DNA of 64,000 nt. Source: Pseudothauera rhizosphaerae (GTDB lineage: Bacteria; Pseudomonadota; Gammaproteobacteria; Burkholderiales; Rhodocyclaceae). The stretch lies in contig NZ_SSOD01000022.1 in NCBI RefSeq assembly GCF_004801305.1, positions 28,387 through 92,386 on the forward strand, written 5' to 3'. Every line of letters begins with the position of its first letter. Position 1 is the first letter of the stretch. A program made the position numbers and the translations under genes. Positions 1 through 12,600 of this stretch are shown piece after piece. The notes below the pieces were generated by a model. It did no database searches. It worked only from the letters and a program-made list of their open reading frames with translations, and was not told the DNA's origin.

Positions 1-1154
1 CCGACAAGAAGGCCTCCGACATCTTCATCTCGGCCGGCGCGCCGATCCACATCAAGATCCAGGGGCACACCATGCCGATCAACCAGCAGGTCATGGAACC
101 GCCCATGATCAAGCGGATGATCTACGAGATGATGAGCCCCGAGCAGATCGAGCTCTTCGAGCACGACAAGGAGCTCAACCTCTCCTTCGGCCGGCGCGAT
201 CTGGGCAACTTCCGCGTCAACGTGTTCTGGCAGCGCAACAGCGTCGGCATCGTGGTGCGCTACATCCAGGGCGACATCCCGACCCTGGACGAACTGCAGT
301 TGCCGACCTCGCTGGCCGACGTGGTGATGGAAAAGCGCGGGCTGATCCTGGTGGTGGGCGCCACCGGCTCGGGCAAGTCCACCACGCTGGCGTCCATGAT
401 CGACCACCGCAACCGCAATAAGTCCGGCCACATCCTCACCGTCGAAGACCCGATCGAGTACCTGTTCAAGCACCGCAAGTCGGTGGTGAACCAGCGCGAG
501 GTCGGCATCGACACCCATAGCTGGCACGAGGCCCTGCGCAACGCCATGCGCCAGGCGCCGGACTGCATCCTGATCGGCGAAATCCGCGACCGGGAGACCA
601 TGCAGGCCGCGCTGGCCTACTCCCAGACCGGCCATCTGTGCCTGGCCACGCTGCACGCCAACAACGCCTACCATGCTCTGAACCGCATCGTTAACTTCTT
701 CCCGCTGGAAAACCGTCCGCTCCTCTACCTCGACCTGGCGGTGGCGCTCAAATGCATCATCTCCCAGCGCCTGGTGCGCAAGCCCGACGGCAACCGCCTG
801 CCCGCGGTGGAGATGCTGATGAACACCCGCCACGTGGCCGAGCTGATCGAACGGGGCGACCTCAACGAGGTGAAGGAAGCCATGGAACAGAGCCTGGCGC
901 CGGGGTCGCAGACCTTCGAGCAGGACCTGTTCCGCCTCTTCCACAGCAAGATCATCACCCTGGACGAAGCGCTGGCGAACGCCGATTCACCCACTAACCT
1001 GCACTGGCTGATCAACAACGGCCAACTGGTCGAGGCGCCCAAGGACCAAGGCGGCAGCAAGAACACGCCCATCATCGATTTCGAACGCACGCAGCCGGAC
1101 GGCACCTCCTTCCGCGAATTCACGCTGCACATGGACGACGAGCCCGCCACCTGA
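1..1154 (+). CDS. pilU: PilU, type IV pilus twitching ATPase (5' end outside window)
   Basis: Hexameric ATPase of the PilT/PilU family that powers pilus retraction at the inner membrane together with PilT. The reading frame is open from base 3, so the first ~20 codons lie outside the window. Visible motifs: Walker A GATGSGKST, the Asp box VEDPIEY, Walker B with LIGEIRDRETM, and the His box TGHLCLATLHANNA. The acidic C-terminal tail (ending FTLHMDDEPAT) is longer than in PilT and typical of PilU. pilT would be expected just upstream. Assignment to PilU rather than PilT rests on the tail and the N-terminal ASDIFISAGAPIHIK block. Confidence 0.93.
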   Translation, partial: DKKASDIFISAGAPIHIKIQGHTMPINQQVMEPPMIKRMIYEMMSPEQIELFEHDKELNLSFGRRDLGNFRVNVFWQRNSVGIVVRYIQGDIPTLDELQLPTSLADVVMEKRGLILVVGATGSGKSTTLASMIDHRNRNKSGHILTVEDPIEYLFKHRKSVVNQREVGIDTHSWHEALRNAMRQAPDCILIGEIRDRETMQAALAYSQTGHLCLATLHANNAYHALNRIVNFFPLENRPLLYLDLAVALKCIISQRLVRKPDGNRLPAVEMLMNTRHVAELIERGDLNEVKEAMEQSLAPGSQTFEQDLFRLFHSKIITLDEALANADSPTNLHWLINNGQLVEAPKDQGGSKNTPIIDFERTQPDGTSFREFTLHMDDEPAT

Positions 1155-2345
<1,191 letters not shown>

Positions 2346-2352
2346 GCACGCG

Positions 2353-3297
2353 ATGAGCCACGAACACGAGCACGATCATGATCACGAACATGAACACGAA
2401 TTCGGCCCGCTGGCCGAGCTGGTCACCGTGCGCGACTGGATCCGCTATGCGGTGACCCGCTTCAACCGCGGCAAGGTGTTCTTCGGCCATGGCTGCGTGG
2501 ACGCCTACGACGAGGCGGTGTGGCTGGTGCTGGCCAGCCTCGATCTGCCCCTCGACCGCCTCGACCCCTTCCTCGATGCCTGCATTACTTCGGAGGAGCG
2601 TGAGGAAATCTTCACCCGCATCGCACGCCGGGTGGACGAACGGGTGCCGACGGCCTATCTGGTGAATGAAGCGTGGCTGGGCGACTTCCGCTTCTACGTG
2701 GACGAACGCGTGATCGTGCCGCGCTCCTTCTTCGCGGAACTGCTGGAAGACGGCCTGGCGCCGTGGGTGGAGGACCCGGAGGCGGTGGGCAGCGCGCTGG
2801 ACCTGTGCACCGGCTCGGGCTGCCTGGCGATCCTGATGGCGCACGCCTATCCGCACGCCGACATCGTCGCGGCGGACCTGTCCGGCGACGCGCTGGAAGT
2901 GGCTGCGCGGAACGTGGCGGACTACGGGCTGGAGGGGCGCATCGAACTGGTGAAGAGCGACGTGTTCGACGGCCTGGGCGGACGGCGCTTCGACCTGATC
3001 GTGAGCAATCCGCCCTACGTCACCGCCGAAGCCGTCGCCGCCCTGCCGCCGGAATACCTGCACGAGCCGCGGATGGCGCTGGGCTCGGGTGATGACGGGC
3101 TGGACGTGGTGCGCCGGCTGCTGGCGGATGCGGGTAAACACCTCAACCCCGGCGGAATCCTTGCCGTAGAAGTGGGTCATAACCGCCACATCGTAGAACA
3201 AGCCTTCCCGGATCTGCCGCTGATCTGGTTATCGACACGGGGAAGCGACGATACGGTCTTCGTGCTGCGCCGCGAGGATCTGCCCCAGGAGAGCTGA
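2353..3297 (+). CDS. prmB: 50S ribosomal protein L3 glutamine N5-methyltransferase
   Basis: SAM-dependent methyltransferase, 314 aa, which methylates a glutamine of ribosomal protein L3. The SAM motif DLCTGSGCLAI and the catalytic NPPYV (glutamine N5-methyltransferase signature) are both present, after an N-terminal helical domain. Unusual: the protein opens with a His/Glu/Asp-alternating stretch (about residues 3-16, six His), probably a metal-binding extension, with FGPLAELVTVRDWIRYAV starting the family homology. The start follows dapE by 7 bp, and a response regulator begins 3 bp downstream. Confidence 0.93.
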   Translation: MSHEHEHDHDHEHEHEFGPLAELVTVRDWIRYAVTRFNRGKVFFGHGCVDAYDEAVWLVLASLDLPLDRLDPFLDACITSEEREEIFTRIARRVDERVPTAYLVNEAWLGDFRFYVDERVIVPRSFFAELLEDGLAPWVEDPEAVGSALDLCTGSGCLAILMAHAYPHADIVAADLSGDALEVAARNVADYGLEGRIELVKSDVFDGLGGRRFDLIVSNPPYVTAEAVAALPPEYLHEPRMALGSGDDGLDVVRRLLADAGKHLNPGGILAVEVGHNRHIVEQAFPDLPLIWLSTRGSDDTVFVLRREDLPQES

Positions 3298-3300
3298 TAA

Positions 3301-3759
3301 ATGGCCATCGAGCGCCCCATTCTGCTGGTCGAGGACAATCCCGACGACGAGGCGCTCACGCTGCGCGCATTCAGCAAGAACAGGATCGTCAATCCGGTAG
3401 TGGTGGCGCGCGACGGGGTAGAGGCGATCGACTATCTGTTCGCCACCGGCAGCCATGCCGGGCGCGACGTTTCGGTGATGCCGGCGGTGATCCTGCTGGA
3501 CCTGAAGCTGCCCCGCATCGACGGTCTGGAGGTGCTGCGCCGCATCCGCGCGGACGAGCGCACGGCGCTGCTGCCGGTGGTGGTGCTGACCACCTCGCGG
3601 GAAATCCAGGACATCCGCGAGGCCTACCGGCTGGGAGCCAACAGCTACATCCGCAAGCCGGTGGATTTCGAGCGCTTCATCCAGACCGTGAGCCAGTTGG
3701 GCGTGTATTGGCTGTCCCTCAACGAGGCGGCCGACGCCCCGGGGAACAACCACTACTGA
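3301..3759 (+). CDS. Single-domain response regulator (Rcp1/CheY-like)
   Basis: 152-aa receiver domain without an output domain. Motifs: acidic pocket VEDNPDD near residues 10-16, phosphoacceptor Asp in LLDLKLPRIDGLE (about residue 67), Thr in VVLTTSREIQD, and Lys in YIRKPVDFERF (about residue 119). The NPDDEALT start and the long loop before the phospho-Asp resemble response regulators partnered with phytochrome-type or hybrid kinases, but no kinase is nearby. A good ribosome site (aggagag) lies within the end of prmB. The last 7 bp overlap the convergent glutathione peroxidase gene. Confidence 0.88.
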   Translation: MAIERPILLVEDNPDDEALTLRAFSKNRIVNPVVVARDGVEAIDYLFATGSHAGRDVSVMPAVILLDLKLPRIDGLEVLRRIRADERTALLPVVVLTTSREIQDIREAYRLGANSYIRKPVDFERFIQTVSQLGVYWLSLNEAADAPGNNHY

Positions 3760-4250
3760 GCGTCGCCGAGCAGCCGCTCGATGTCCGCAGCGATGTCCGC
3801 CGGCGGGGTGTTTGGCGCGTAGCGCTGTACCACCTTGCCGGCGCGGTCCGCCAGGAACTTGGTGAAATTCCACTTGATGGCCTGCGTACCCAGCACGCCC
3901 CGCGCGGCCTCGCGCAGATGGACGTACAGCGGATGGGCCTCGGGGCCGTTGACCTCGATCTTCTCGCTCAACGGAAAGCTCACCGCGTAGCGGCCGCGCG
4001 TGAAGTCGGCGATGGCGCAGGCGTCGCCCGGCTCCTGCCCGCCGAACTGGTTGCACGGGCAGCCGAGCACCGAGAATCCGCGCGCCCCGTAGCGTTCGTG
4101 CAGGGCCTGGAGCCCTTCGTACTGGGGGGTGAAGCCGCATTCGCTGGCGACGTTGACGATCAGCAGCACCTGGCCGCGAAAATCCGCGAGCGGCAGCGGT
4201 GCACCGTCCAGGCGGCGCAGTTCGAAATCGTAGACCGTGGCGGCGGACAT
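3753..4250 (-). CDS. Glutathione peroxidase family (thiol peroxidase, Cys type)
   Basis: 165-aa peroxidase that reduces hydrogen or lipid peroxides with glutathione or thioredoxin. The catalytic tetrad is visible: Cys in VASECGFTPQYEGL, Gln in NQFGGQEPG, and Trp/Asn in IKWNFTKFL. Cysteine stands where animal enzymes have selenocysteine. It is the last gene of a leftward row ending the isc cluster; iscX stops 2 bp before its start, so the two may be cotranscribed. Confidence 0.93.
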   Translation of the reverse strand: MSAATVYDFELRRLDGAPLPLADFRGQVLLIVNVASECGFTPQYEGLQALHERYGARGFSVLGCPCNQFGGQEPGDACAIADFTRGRYAVSFPLSEKIEVNGPEAHPLYVHLREAARGVLGTQAIKWNFTKFLADRAGKVVQRYAPNTPPADIAADIERLLGDAQ

Positions 4251-4251
4251 C

Positions 4252-4446
4252 TCAGTGCACCTCGTCGATCCACGCCTGCTGGATCGCCTCCAGGATGCGC
4301 TCGCCGCAATGCTTGGGGTCGTCGTCGAACTCGGGCAGGTCGATCACCCAGCGCATCAGGTCCACGAAGTTGATCTTCAGCGGGTCCACGTCCGGGTGGG
4401 CGTCGGCGAGCTGGAGCGCGATCTCTTCCACTTCGGTCCACTTCAT
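4252..4446 (-). CDS. iscX: IscX, Fe-S assembly regulator
   Basis: 64-aa acidic protein that binds IscS and modulates cluster assembly. The sequence opens MKWTEVEEIA and contains the family blocks HPDVDPLKINFVDL and WVIDLPEFDD; the C-terminal ILEAIQQAWI is also typical. It is the last gene of the isc operon and its start overlaps the fdx stop. The longer in-frame upstream reading lies inside fdx and is not used. Confidence 0.92.
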   Translation of the reverse strand: MKWTEVEEIALQLADAHPDVDPLKINFVDLMRWVIDLPEFDDDPKHCGERILEAIQQAWIDEVH

Positions 4447-4787
4447 CAGTGCTTGCCCTCCCGGGCCATGTTGATGGTGTAGCGCGGAATCTCGATCACC
4501 AGCGGCGTGTCGCCGACGATGGCCTGGCAGGACAGGCGCGACTGCGGCTCCAGGCCCCAGGCCTTGTCGAGCAGGTCTTCTTCCTCTTCCTCGGCCTCGC
4601 CGAGCGAATCGTAGCCTTCGCGCACGATCACGTGGCAGGTCGTGCATGCACAGGATTTCTCGCACGCGTGCTCGATCTCGATGCCGTTGGCGAGCAGGTT
4701 GTCGCAGATCGAGTCGCCCGGCTTGGCCTCGATCACCGCCCCGTCCGGGCACAGTTCCACGTGGGGCAGCACGATGATCCGGGTCAT
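4446..4787 (-). CDS. fdx: ISC-type [2Fe-2S] ferredoxin
   Basis: 113-aa ferredoxin donating electrons for cluster synthesis on IscU. Cluster ligands are the three Cys of HACEKSCACTTCHV plus the Cys of RLSCQA. The start MTRIIVLPHVE is chosen over an upstream in-frame ATG at 4817 because family homology begins there. It lies 13 bp downstream of hscA and overlaps iscX by one base. Confidence 0.94.
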   Translation of the reverse strand: MTRIIVLPHVELCPDGAVIEAKPGDSICDNLLANGIEIEHACEKSCACTTCHVIVREGYDSLGEAEEEEEDLLDKAWGLEPQSRLSCQAIVGDTPLVIEIPRYTINMAREGKH

Positions 4788-4800
4788 GGTTCGCTCTGGT

Positions 4801-6668
<1,868 letters not shown>

Positions 6669-6669
<1 letters not shown>

Positions 6670-7202
6670 CAGCTTTCCAGCGCCTCGAGGGCGTCGTCGA
6701 TTTGGTGTTGAAGTTTTTCCAGGAACATCAAGCGGCGCACGGTCTCCGCGGCGGCTTCCAGGTCTTGGCGTTCGTCGAAGGCCTCGTGCAGCGTGGCGAG
6801 CATCTCGCGGCCGTGCTGGCGCAGGCGCTGGTGCAGGTGTTCGAGTTCTTCCACCTCGCCGGCCGTGCGCGCCTCATCCACCGCCTCGCGCCACTCCATC
6901 TGTTCCATCAGGAACTCCGGCGACATGGCGGTGTTGGTCTCCAGCGCCGGGTCGATGCCGGCCAACTCCAGCAGATACATGGCGCGGCCGAGGGGCTTCC
7001 TGAGCGTGCGGAAGCCTTCATTCACGCGCGTTGCCCACTGCATGGCGCGGCGCTTGTCGGCATCCGGGAAATGGGCGTAGCGGTCCGGGTGAACCTCGCC
7101 CTGCAGGTCGTGGAAGGCCGTTTCCAGCGCCCCCTCGTCCAGTTCGAAGCGGCGCGGCAGGCCGAACAGCGCGAAGAAATCCTGCTGCAGGTCGATGCTC
7201 AT
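6669..7202 (-). CDS. hscB: Fe-S assembly J-domain co-chaperone HscB
   Basis: 177-aa co-chaperone that delivers IscU to HscA and stimulates its ATPase. The N-terminal J domain contains the HPD signature ([10 protein letters not shown], about residues 36-45), and the C-terminal three-helix domain that binds IscU follows. Position between iscA and hscA is the standard isc order. Confidence 0.95.
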
Positions 7203-7230
7203 GGCGAGTCCGGTTCCCCCCGTAGCCGAC

Positions 7231-7554
7231 TCAGACGTTGAAGCTCTCGCCGCAGCCGCAGGAGTCCTTGACGTTCGGATTGTTGAACTTGAAGCCCTCG
7301 TTGAGCCCCTCGCGCACGAAGTCGAGCTCGGTGCCGTCGATGTAGGGCAGGCTCTTCGGGTCCACGATCACCTTGACGCCGTGGCTCTCGAACACCACAT
7401 CCTCGTCCTCGGTGGCGTCCACGAACTCCAGCTTGTAGGCCATGCCCGAGCAGCCGGAGGTGCGCACCCCCAGGCGGATGCCGTAGCCCTTGCCGCGCCT
7501 GGCGATGAAGTTGGCAACGTGTTTGGCGGCGCTTTCGCTCAACGTGACGGCCAT
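7231..7554 (-). CDS. iscA: A-type Fe-S carrier IscA
   Basis: 107-aa A-type carrier. The three conserved cysteines are in TSGCSGMAY (one) and DSCGCGE near the C terminus (two). Length is that of the family. It is separated from iscU by 16 bp. Confidence 0.95.
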   Translation of the reverse strand: MAVTLSESAAKHVANFIARRGKGYGIRLGVRTSGCSGMAYKLEFVDATEDEDVVFESHGVKVIVDPKSLPYIDGTELDFVREGLNEGFKFNNPNVKDSCGCGESFNV

Positions 7555-7570
7555 GGGGGCTTTCCTCCGC

Positions 7571-7954
7571 TCAGAGTTCGTGCTTCTTCTTGTAGTCGGC
7601 CACTGCCGCCTTGATGGCGTCCTCCGCGAGGATGGAGCAGTGGATCTTGACCGGCGGCAGCGCCAGTTCCTCGGCGATCTGGGTGTTCTTGATCTCCAGC
7701 GCCTGGTCGATGGTCTTGCCCTTCACCCATTCGGTGACCAGCGAGCTGGAGGCGATCGCCGAACCGCAGCCGTAGGTCTTGAATCTGGCGTCCTCGATGA
7801 CGCCATCCCTGCCGACCTTGATCTGCAGCTTCATCACGTCGCCACAGGCGGGCGCACCCACCATGCCGGTGGCCACGCCTTCCTCGTCCTTGGCGAACGA
7901 GCCGACGTTGCGCGGGTTTTCGTAGTGGTCCAGGACCTTTTCGCTATATGACAT
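7571..7954 (-). CDS. iscU: Fe-S scaffold IscU
   Basis: 127-aa scaffold on which [2Fe-2S] clusters are built. The three cluster cysteines (ACGDVM, YGCGSA, IHCSIL), the conserved Asp (VGAPACGD neighbourhood) and the HscA-binding LPPVK are all present. Confidence 0.96.
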   Translation of the reverse strand: MSYSEKVLDHYENPRNVGSFAKDEEGVATGMVGAPACGDVMKLQIKVGRDGVIEDARFKTYGCGSAIASSSLVTEWVKGKTIDQALEIKNTQIAEELALPPVKIHCSILAEDAIKAAVADYKKKHEL

Positions 7955-7993
7955 TTTCCTTGCTCCTGTTTCCTTGCACCCAGTGCGCGGCCC

Positions 7994-9205
7994 TCAGTGG
8001 GCAGCCCACTGCACGGTGTCCAGATCGACGCCTTCCTGCACCATTTCCCACAGCGGGGAGAGCTCGCGCAACTTGCCGATCTTCTGGTGCAGCAGGGCGA
8101 CTGTGTAGTCGATTTCCTCTTCGGTGGTGAAGCGGCCGATGGTGAAGCGGATCGAGCTGTGCGCCAGTTCGTCGTTGCGTCCCAGCGCGCGCAGCACGTA
8201 GGACGGCTCCAGACTGGCCGAGGTGCAGGCCGAGCCGCTGGAAACGGCCACTTCCTTGACCGCCATGATCAGCGACTCGCCCTCCACGTAGGCGAAGGAA
8301 ATGTTCAGGTTGTGCGGCACGCGGTGTTCCAGGTCGCCATTGACGTAGGTGGCGTCGATGTCGGAAAGCCCCTTCAGCAGCTTGTCGCGCAGCCCGCGGA
8401 TGCGGGTGTTCTCCTCGGCCATCTCCTCGCGGGCGATGCGGAAGGCTTCGCCCATGCCCACGATCTGGTGGGTGGGCAGCGTGCCGGAGCGCAGGCCGCG
8501 TTCGTGGCCGCCGCCGTGCATCTGCGCTTCCAGGCGCACGCGGGGCTTCCTGCGCACGTAAAGGGCGCCGATGCCCTTGGGGCCATACATCTTGTGGGCG
8601 GAGAAGGACATCAGGTCCACCTTGAGGGTGGCAAGGTCGATGTCCACCTTGCCGGTGGCCTGGGCCGCATCCACGTGGAAGACGATGCCCTTCTCGCGGC
8701 AGATCTCGCCGATCTCGGCGATGGGCTGGATCACGCCGATCTCGTTGTTCACGAACATTACCGACACCAGGATGGTGTCCGGGCGGATCGCGGCCTTGAA
8801 GGCTTCCAGGTCGATCAGGCCGTCTTCCCGCACGTCCAGGTAGGTGGCCTCGAAACCCTGGCGCTCCAGCTCGCGCACCGTGTCGAGCACGGCCTTGTGC
8901 TCGGTCTTGACGGTGATGATGTGCTTGCCCTTGCCCTTGTAGAACTGGGCCGCGCCCTTGATCGCCAGGTTGTCCGATTCGGTGGCGCCGGAGGTCCAGA
9001 TGATCTCCTTGGGGTCCGCGTTGACCAGCGCGGCGACCTGCTCGCGCGCCTCCTCCACGGCCTTTTCGGCGTCCCAGCCGTAGGCGTGCGAGCGGCTGGC
9101 GGGATTGCCGAAATGCTCGGTGAGCCACGGAATCATCTTCGCGGCCACACGCGGGTCCACCGGCGTGGTTGCCGAATAGTCGAGGTAGATGGGGAACTTG
9201 AGCAT
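7994..9205 (-). CDS. iscS: Cysteine desulfurase IscS
   Basis: 404-aa PLP enzyme that converts cysteine to alanine and passes sulfur to IscU. The PLP lysine lies in [10 protein letters not shown], the catalytic Cys loop in [14 protein letters not shown]. The start at [15 protein letters not shown] is preferred over an in-frame ATG 39 bp upstream because gcggag precedes it at good distance and homology begins there. It is followed by iscU (39 bp). Confidence 0.95.
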   Translation of the reverse strand: MLKFPIYLDYSATTPVDPRVAAKMIPWLTEHFGNPASRSHAYGWDAEKAVEEAREQVAALVNADPKEIIWTSGATESDNLAIKGAAQFYKGKGKHIITVKTEHKAVLDTVRELERQGFEATYLDVREDGLIDLEAFKAAIRPDTILVSVMFVNNEIGVIQPIAEIGEICREKGIVFHVDAAQATGKVDIDLATLKVDLMSFSAHKMYGPKGIGALYVRRKPRVRLEAQMHGGGHERGLRSGTLPTHQIVGMGEAFRIAREEMAEENTRIRGLRDKLLKGLSDIDATYVNGDLEHRVPHNLNISFAYVEGESLIMAVKEVAVSSGSACTSASLEPSYVLRALGRNDELAHSSIRFTIGRFTTEEEIDYTVALLHQKIGKLRELSPLWEMVQEGVDLDTVQWAAH

Positions 9206-9245
9206 CGCGTTTCTCCGCAGGTCTTGCTTGTGTCTGTGTATCAAT

Positions 9246-10394
9246 CTAGACCGCCATCGCGGTCAGGTTCTTCAGTTCGTCGGCCAGCCGGCCGAAGGTG
9301 GTGAGAAAGCGCGCCACGTCGTCCGTGCCGTTGTCGCGCCCGAGGCTGACGCGCACTGCGCCGCGCGCGGTCTGCGCGGGCACGCCCATCGCCAGCAGCG
9401 TGCGGGAAGGCTCCGGGTTGGCGCTGGAGCAGGCCGAGCCGCTGGCGCAGGCGAAACCCGCCCGGTCCAGCTTGGCCACCAGGGTTTCCCCGTCGATGCC
9501 GTCGGCGGCGAAGAATACGGTGTTCGGCAACCGCGGGGCAGCCGCGGAAAATACGGTGGCGCCGAAAGCCGCGAGTCCCCGTTCGAGTTCCCCGCGCAGC
9601 GTGGTCAGGCGCTGCGCCTCGGCCTCGCGCCGGGCCGCTGCCCGTTCGCAGGCGATACCAAAGCCGACGATGGCGGCGACGTTCTCGGTGCCCGAGCGCA
9701 GGCCGCGCTCCTGGCCGCCGCCGGCGATCAGCGGGGCGAGTTCCACCCGCTTGTCCAGCACCAGCGCACCGGCCCCCAGCGGGCCGCCAATCTTGTGCGC
9801 CGACACGGTCAGCGCCTGCACGCCGAGGGCGCGAAAATCCATTTCCACCTTGCCCAGCGCCTGCACGGCATCCGTGTGCAGACAGGCGCCTGCGGCACGC
9901 GCCTCCCGCGCCAGCGCGGCCACGTCCTGCAGCACGCCGGTCTCGTTGTTGGCGAGCATCACCGAGATCAGCGCCGGCCGCTCCGCGAGGACCGCCTGCC
10001 AGTCGCCGGCATCGATCCGTCCCTGGCCGTCCACCGCGATCTCGCGCCCGGTCCAGCCCTGGCGGCGCAGTTGCAATGCCGGTTCGCGCACACAGGGATG
10101 CTCAATGGCGCTCACCGCCACCACGCCCGGCTTCATCGTCGCCGCGGCACCCTTGATGAAGAGGTTGTTCGCTTCCGAGCCGCCGCTGGTGAACACTACC
10201 TCGGTGTAGTCCGCACCGACGGCCGCGGCTACGCGCGCACGGGCCTCGTCGATCGCCGCCCTCGCCTGCCGGCCGTATTCGTGGCGGCTGGAGGCATTGC
10301 CGAAACGCCCGTCCAGCCACGGCAGCATGGCCTCGCGCACCACCGGGTCGAGGGGTGTGGTGGCGTTCCAGTCGAGGTAGGTGGGGGCGAACAT
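9246..10394 (-). CDS. Second cysteine desulfurase (NifS/IscS family)
   Basis: 382-aa PLP-dependent cysteine desulfurase lying between iscR and iscS. Motifs: [14 protein letters not shown] at the start, PLP Lys in [10 protein letters not shown], and active-site Cys in [13 protein letters not shown]. It is clearly diverged from the adjacent IscS and lacks the long C-terminal IscS tail. The start at 10394 is used because the longer in-frame extension runs antisense-free through iscR codons in another frame. Inside the isc operon it may be an extra sulfur donor, or serve another acceptor. Confidence 0.9.
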   Translation of the reverse strand: MFAPTYLDWNATTPLDPVVREAMLPWLDGRFGNASSRHEYGRQARAAIDEARARVAAAVGADYTEVVFTSGGSEANNLFIKGAAATMKPGVVAVSAIEHPCVREPALQLRRQGWTGREIAVDGQGRIDAGDWQAVLAERPALISVMLANNETGVLQDVAALAREARAAGACLHTDAVQALGKVEMDFRALGVQALTVSAHKIGGPLGAGALVLDKRVELAPLIAGGGQERGLRSGTENVAAIVGFGIACERAAARREAEAQRLTTLRGELERGLAAFGATVFSAAAPRLPNTVFFAADGIDGETLVAKLDRAGFACASGSACSSANPEPSRTLLAMGVPAQTARGAVRVSLGRDNGTDDVARFLTTFGRLADELKNLTAMAV

Positions 10395-10405
10395 GCGGGC
10401 GGACC

Positions 10406-10888
10406 TCAGGCGGACACCGCCTCGCGCAGGGCAACCATGGCACGACGGCGCACGTCGACGATGACGTTGAGGTCCGGCTCCGGCGCCACCTCGCGGTGCA
10501 CCAGCGCGGCCAGCGTCACCGATGCCAGGTACTGGTACATGCGCTTGTTGAGGTTGGTCCACAGGTCGTGGGTCAGACAGACGTGCTCGTCCTGACAGTT
10601 CTGCCGGCCGCCGCACTGGGTGGCGTCGAGCGGTTCGTCGACGGCGACGATGATGTCGGCCACGGTGATGTCCTTCATGTCGCGCGCCAGACGATAACCG
10701 CCGCCGGGACCGCGCACGCTGCTGACCAGCTTGTAGCGGCGCAGCTTGCCGAACAACTGTTCGAGGTAGGAGAGCGAGATGCTCTGCCGCTCGGCAATGC
10801 CTGCCAGGGTTACCGGGCCGTCGGTCTGGCGCGAGGCCAGATCGATCATCGCCGTCACGGCAAATCGTCCCTTGGTGGTCAGTCTCAT
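10406..10888 (-). CDS. iscR: Rrf2-family Fe-S regulator IscR
   Basis: 160-aa winged-helix repressor that holds a [2Fe-2S] cluster and represses the isc operon when cluster-loaded. The N-terminal helix-turn-helix is in LAGIAERQSISLSYLEQLF; the three cluster cysteines are in CGGRQNCQDEHVC (about residues 92-104). The start at MRLTTKGRFAV has a gaggag ribosome site. An IscR type 1 operator overlaps its own promoter (10942-10966), showing autoregulation. Confidence 0.96.
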   Translation of the reverse strand: MRLTTKGRFAVTAMIDLASRQTDGPVTLAGIAERQSISLSYLEQLFGKLRRYKLVSSVRGPGGGYRLARDMKDITVADIIVAVDEPLDATQCGGRQNCQDEHVCLTHDLWTNLNKRMYQYLASVTLAALVHREVAPEPDLNVIVDVRRRAMVALREAVSA

Positions 10889-10941
10889 GATGGCTCCTCG
10901 CAAAGTCGGCGAAAGCGTCCGGATCACGAGCTCTGCGGCCA

Positions 10942-10966
10942 ATACCCGAACGTTTCGCTCAACTAT
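10942..10966 (-). promoter_or_regulatory. IscR type 1 operator
   Basis: The minus strand reads ATAGTTGAG, CGAAACGT, TCGGGTAT over 25 bases. It agrees with about 21 of 25 positions of the published E. coli type 1 consensus (ATASYYGACTRWWWYAGTCRRSTAT), with both outer arms intact. It starts inside the -10 box and lies ahead of iscR, as expected for repression by holo-IscR. Confidence 0.8.
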
Positions 10967-10990
10967 ACGGTTTCCGACAAAAACGGTCAA
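10962..10990 (-). promoter_or_regulatory. isc operon sigma-70 promoter
   Basis: On the minus strand TTGACC (10985-10990), a 17-bp spacer and TATAGT (10962-10967) form a near-consensus promoter. It begins one base before the cysE stop codon and points into iscR. Confidence 0.8.
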
Positions 10991-11746
10991 CTAATCGACC
11001 ATCTTCGACAGATGGTCGGGATCGAACTCGTCCGCCGCGGCAAGCTCCCCGTCGAGCGGGATGCCCGCCGCCTCCAGGCGTTCCACCAGCACCTGCAGGC
11101 GGCGGTCGGTCTCCACCGCGTGGTCGAGCAGGCCGTGCAGCGCCTTGGACAGCGGGTCGTCCATGTCGCGGGTGACGCCGTAGGCCGAGAATCCCATCTG
11201 TTCCGCCTTCTGCGCACGCGCGCTCTCCCGCTCCGCATCGAGGATGCGCGCCGGATTGCCCACCACGGTGGCGCCCGCGGGCACCGGCTTGACGACCACG
11301 GCATTGGAGCCGATTCTGGCGCCGTCACCCACCGTAAACCCGCCCAACACCTTGGCGCCAGCCCCGACCACCACGCCCTGGCCCAGGGTCGGATGGCGCT
11401 TGGTGCCGCGGTACAGGGAGGTACCGCCCAGCGTGACACCCTGGTAGATGGTGCAGTCGTCACCGACCTCCGCGGTTTCGCCGATCACCACGCCCATGCC
11501 GTGGTCGATGAACACGCGCCGGCCGATGACGGCCGCGGGGTGGATTTCGATGCCGGTGAAGAAGCGGCCGATGTGGCTGACGAAGCGTCCCAGCCAGTAG
11601 AAGCCGGCCTGCCACGCTGCATGCGCGAAACGATGGAAGATCAGCGCGTGCACGCCCGGGTAACAGGTCAGCACCTCCCACGTGGAACGGGCTGCGGGAT
11701 CGCGTTCGCGAACGCTGGCCAGGTCTTCACGCAGGCGGTCGAACAT
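10991..11746 (-). CDS. cysE: Serine O-acetyltransferase
   Basis: 251-aa left-handed beta-helix acetyltransferase making O-acetylserine for cysteine synthesis. The hexapeptide-repeat region ([18 protein letters not shown] onward) and the conserved [20 protein letters not shown] block are present. It sits just upstream of the isc promoter, so cysteine synthesis and cysteine desulfuration genes are neighbours. A good ribosome site (aggag) precedes the ATG. Confidence 0.94.
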   Translation of the reverse strand: MFDRLREDLASVRERDPAARSTWEVLTCYPGVHALIFHRFAHAAWQAGFYWLGRFVSHIGRFFTGIEIHPAAVIGRRVFIDHGMGVVIGETAEVGDDCTIYQGVTLGGTSLYRGTKRHPTLGQGVVVGAGAKVLGGFTVGDGARIGSNAVVVKPVPAGATVVGNPARILDAERESARAQKAEQMGFSAYGVTRDMDDPLSKALHGLLDHAVETDRRLQVLVERLEAAGIPLDGELAAADEFDPDHLSKMVD

Positions 11747-11793
11747 GGAAGCTTTTCTCCTGATGTGGATCGGATCGTAAATTTCCGACTATT

Positions 11794-12522
11794 TTAATCA
11801 ACTTTGCGTTCGAAACTAGTGAGCAGGCCGCGCAGGATGCTCACTTCTTCCTTTTCCAGCCGGGCACGGCCGAACAGGCGGCGCAGACGCGGCAGCAGGC
11901 GCTTCGGGTTGGCCGGATCGTGGAAGCCGCTCTGCGTGCCGGCCCGTTCCAGATGGGCAAGGAAGCCCTCCACCTCGTCGTGGGTGGCCAGCTCCGGGCG
12001 CGGGTCGGCGGGCGGCCGGGGCGCCAGCGCCGCCATGCGCAGTTCGTAGCACAGCAGTTGCACCGCGGCGCCGAGATTGAGGGAGGAGTATTCCGGGTTG
12101 GCCGGGATGCTCACGGGCATGCCGCAGATCGCCACTTCCTCGTTGGTCAGGCCGCTGGTTTCGTTGCCGAACACCAGGGCGACCTCCCCGTCTGCAGTAT
12201 GGGAGAGGAGTTCCGCCGCGGCCTCCCGCGCGTGCAGGCGCGGCAGAGCCAGTTCGCGCCGGCGCGCGGTGACCGCCGCCGCCAGCGCCGTGCCGGCCAG
12301 CGCCTCCTGCAGCGTGGACACCACGTGGGCCGCGTCGAGCACGTCGATGGCCCCGGAAGCACGCGCCCAGGCTTCCCGGCTGGGATGTTCCTGCGGCGCC
12401 ACCAGCCACAGCCGCGACAGGCCCATGGTCTTCATGGCCCGCGCGGCGGCGCCGATGTTGCCCGGATGGGACGTGCGGGACAGCACGATGCGGACGCGGT
12501 CGAGCGCGAGGGCGCCGTTCAT
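11794..12522 (-). CDS. trmJ: tRNA (cytidine/uridine-2'-O-)-methyltransferase TrmJ
   Basis: 242-aa SPOUT methyltransferase acting on position 32 of several tRNAs. Knot motifs: [19 protein letters not shown] near the N terminus, [15 protein letters not shown], and [17 protein letters not shown]. The ATG at 12522 is preferred to a TTG 12 bp upstream. It diverges from suhB across ~78 bp. Confidence 0.9.
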   Translation of the reverse strand: MNGALALDRVRIVLSRTSHPGNIGAAARAMKTMGLSRLWLVAPQEHPSREAWARASGAIDVLDAAHVVSTLQEALAGTALAAAVTARRRELALPRLHAREAAAELLSHTADGEVALVFGNETSGLTNEEVAICGMPVSIPANPEYSSLNLGAAVQLLCYELRMAALAPRPPADPRPELATHDEVEGFLAHLERAGTQSGFHDPANPKRLLPRLRRLFGRARLEKEEVSILRGLLTSFERKVD

Positions 12523-12600
12523 ATTAAAATTCAACGTTTTTCGTTTTCATTCCTGCGGAAGCCGCCCATGGGACGCTTCCCTCACGCGAGACCGACGCGC

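Noticed and set aside
10394..10616. Longer N-terminus of the second cysteine desulfurase
   Set aside because: The extension lies inside iscR in another frame and is Arg/Pro-rich without homology.
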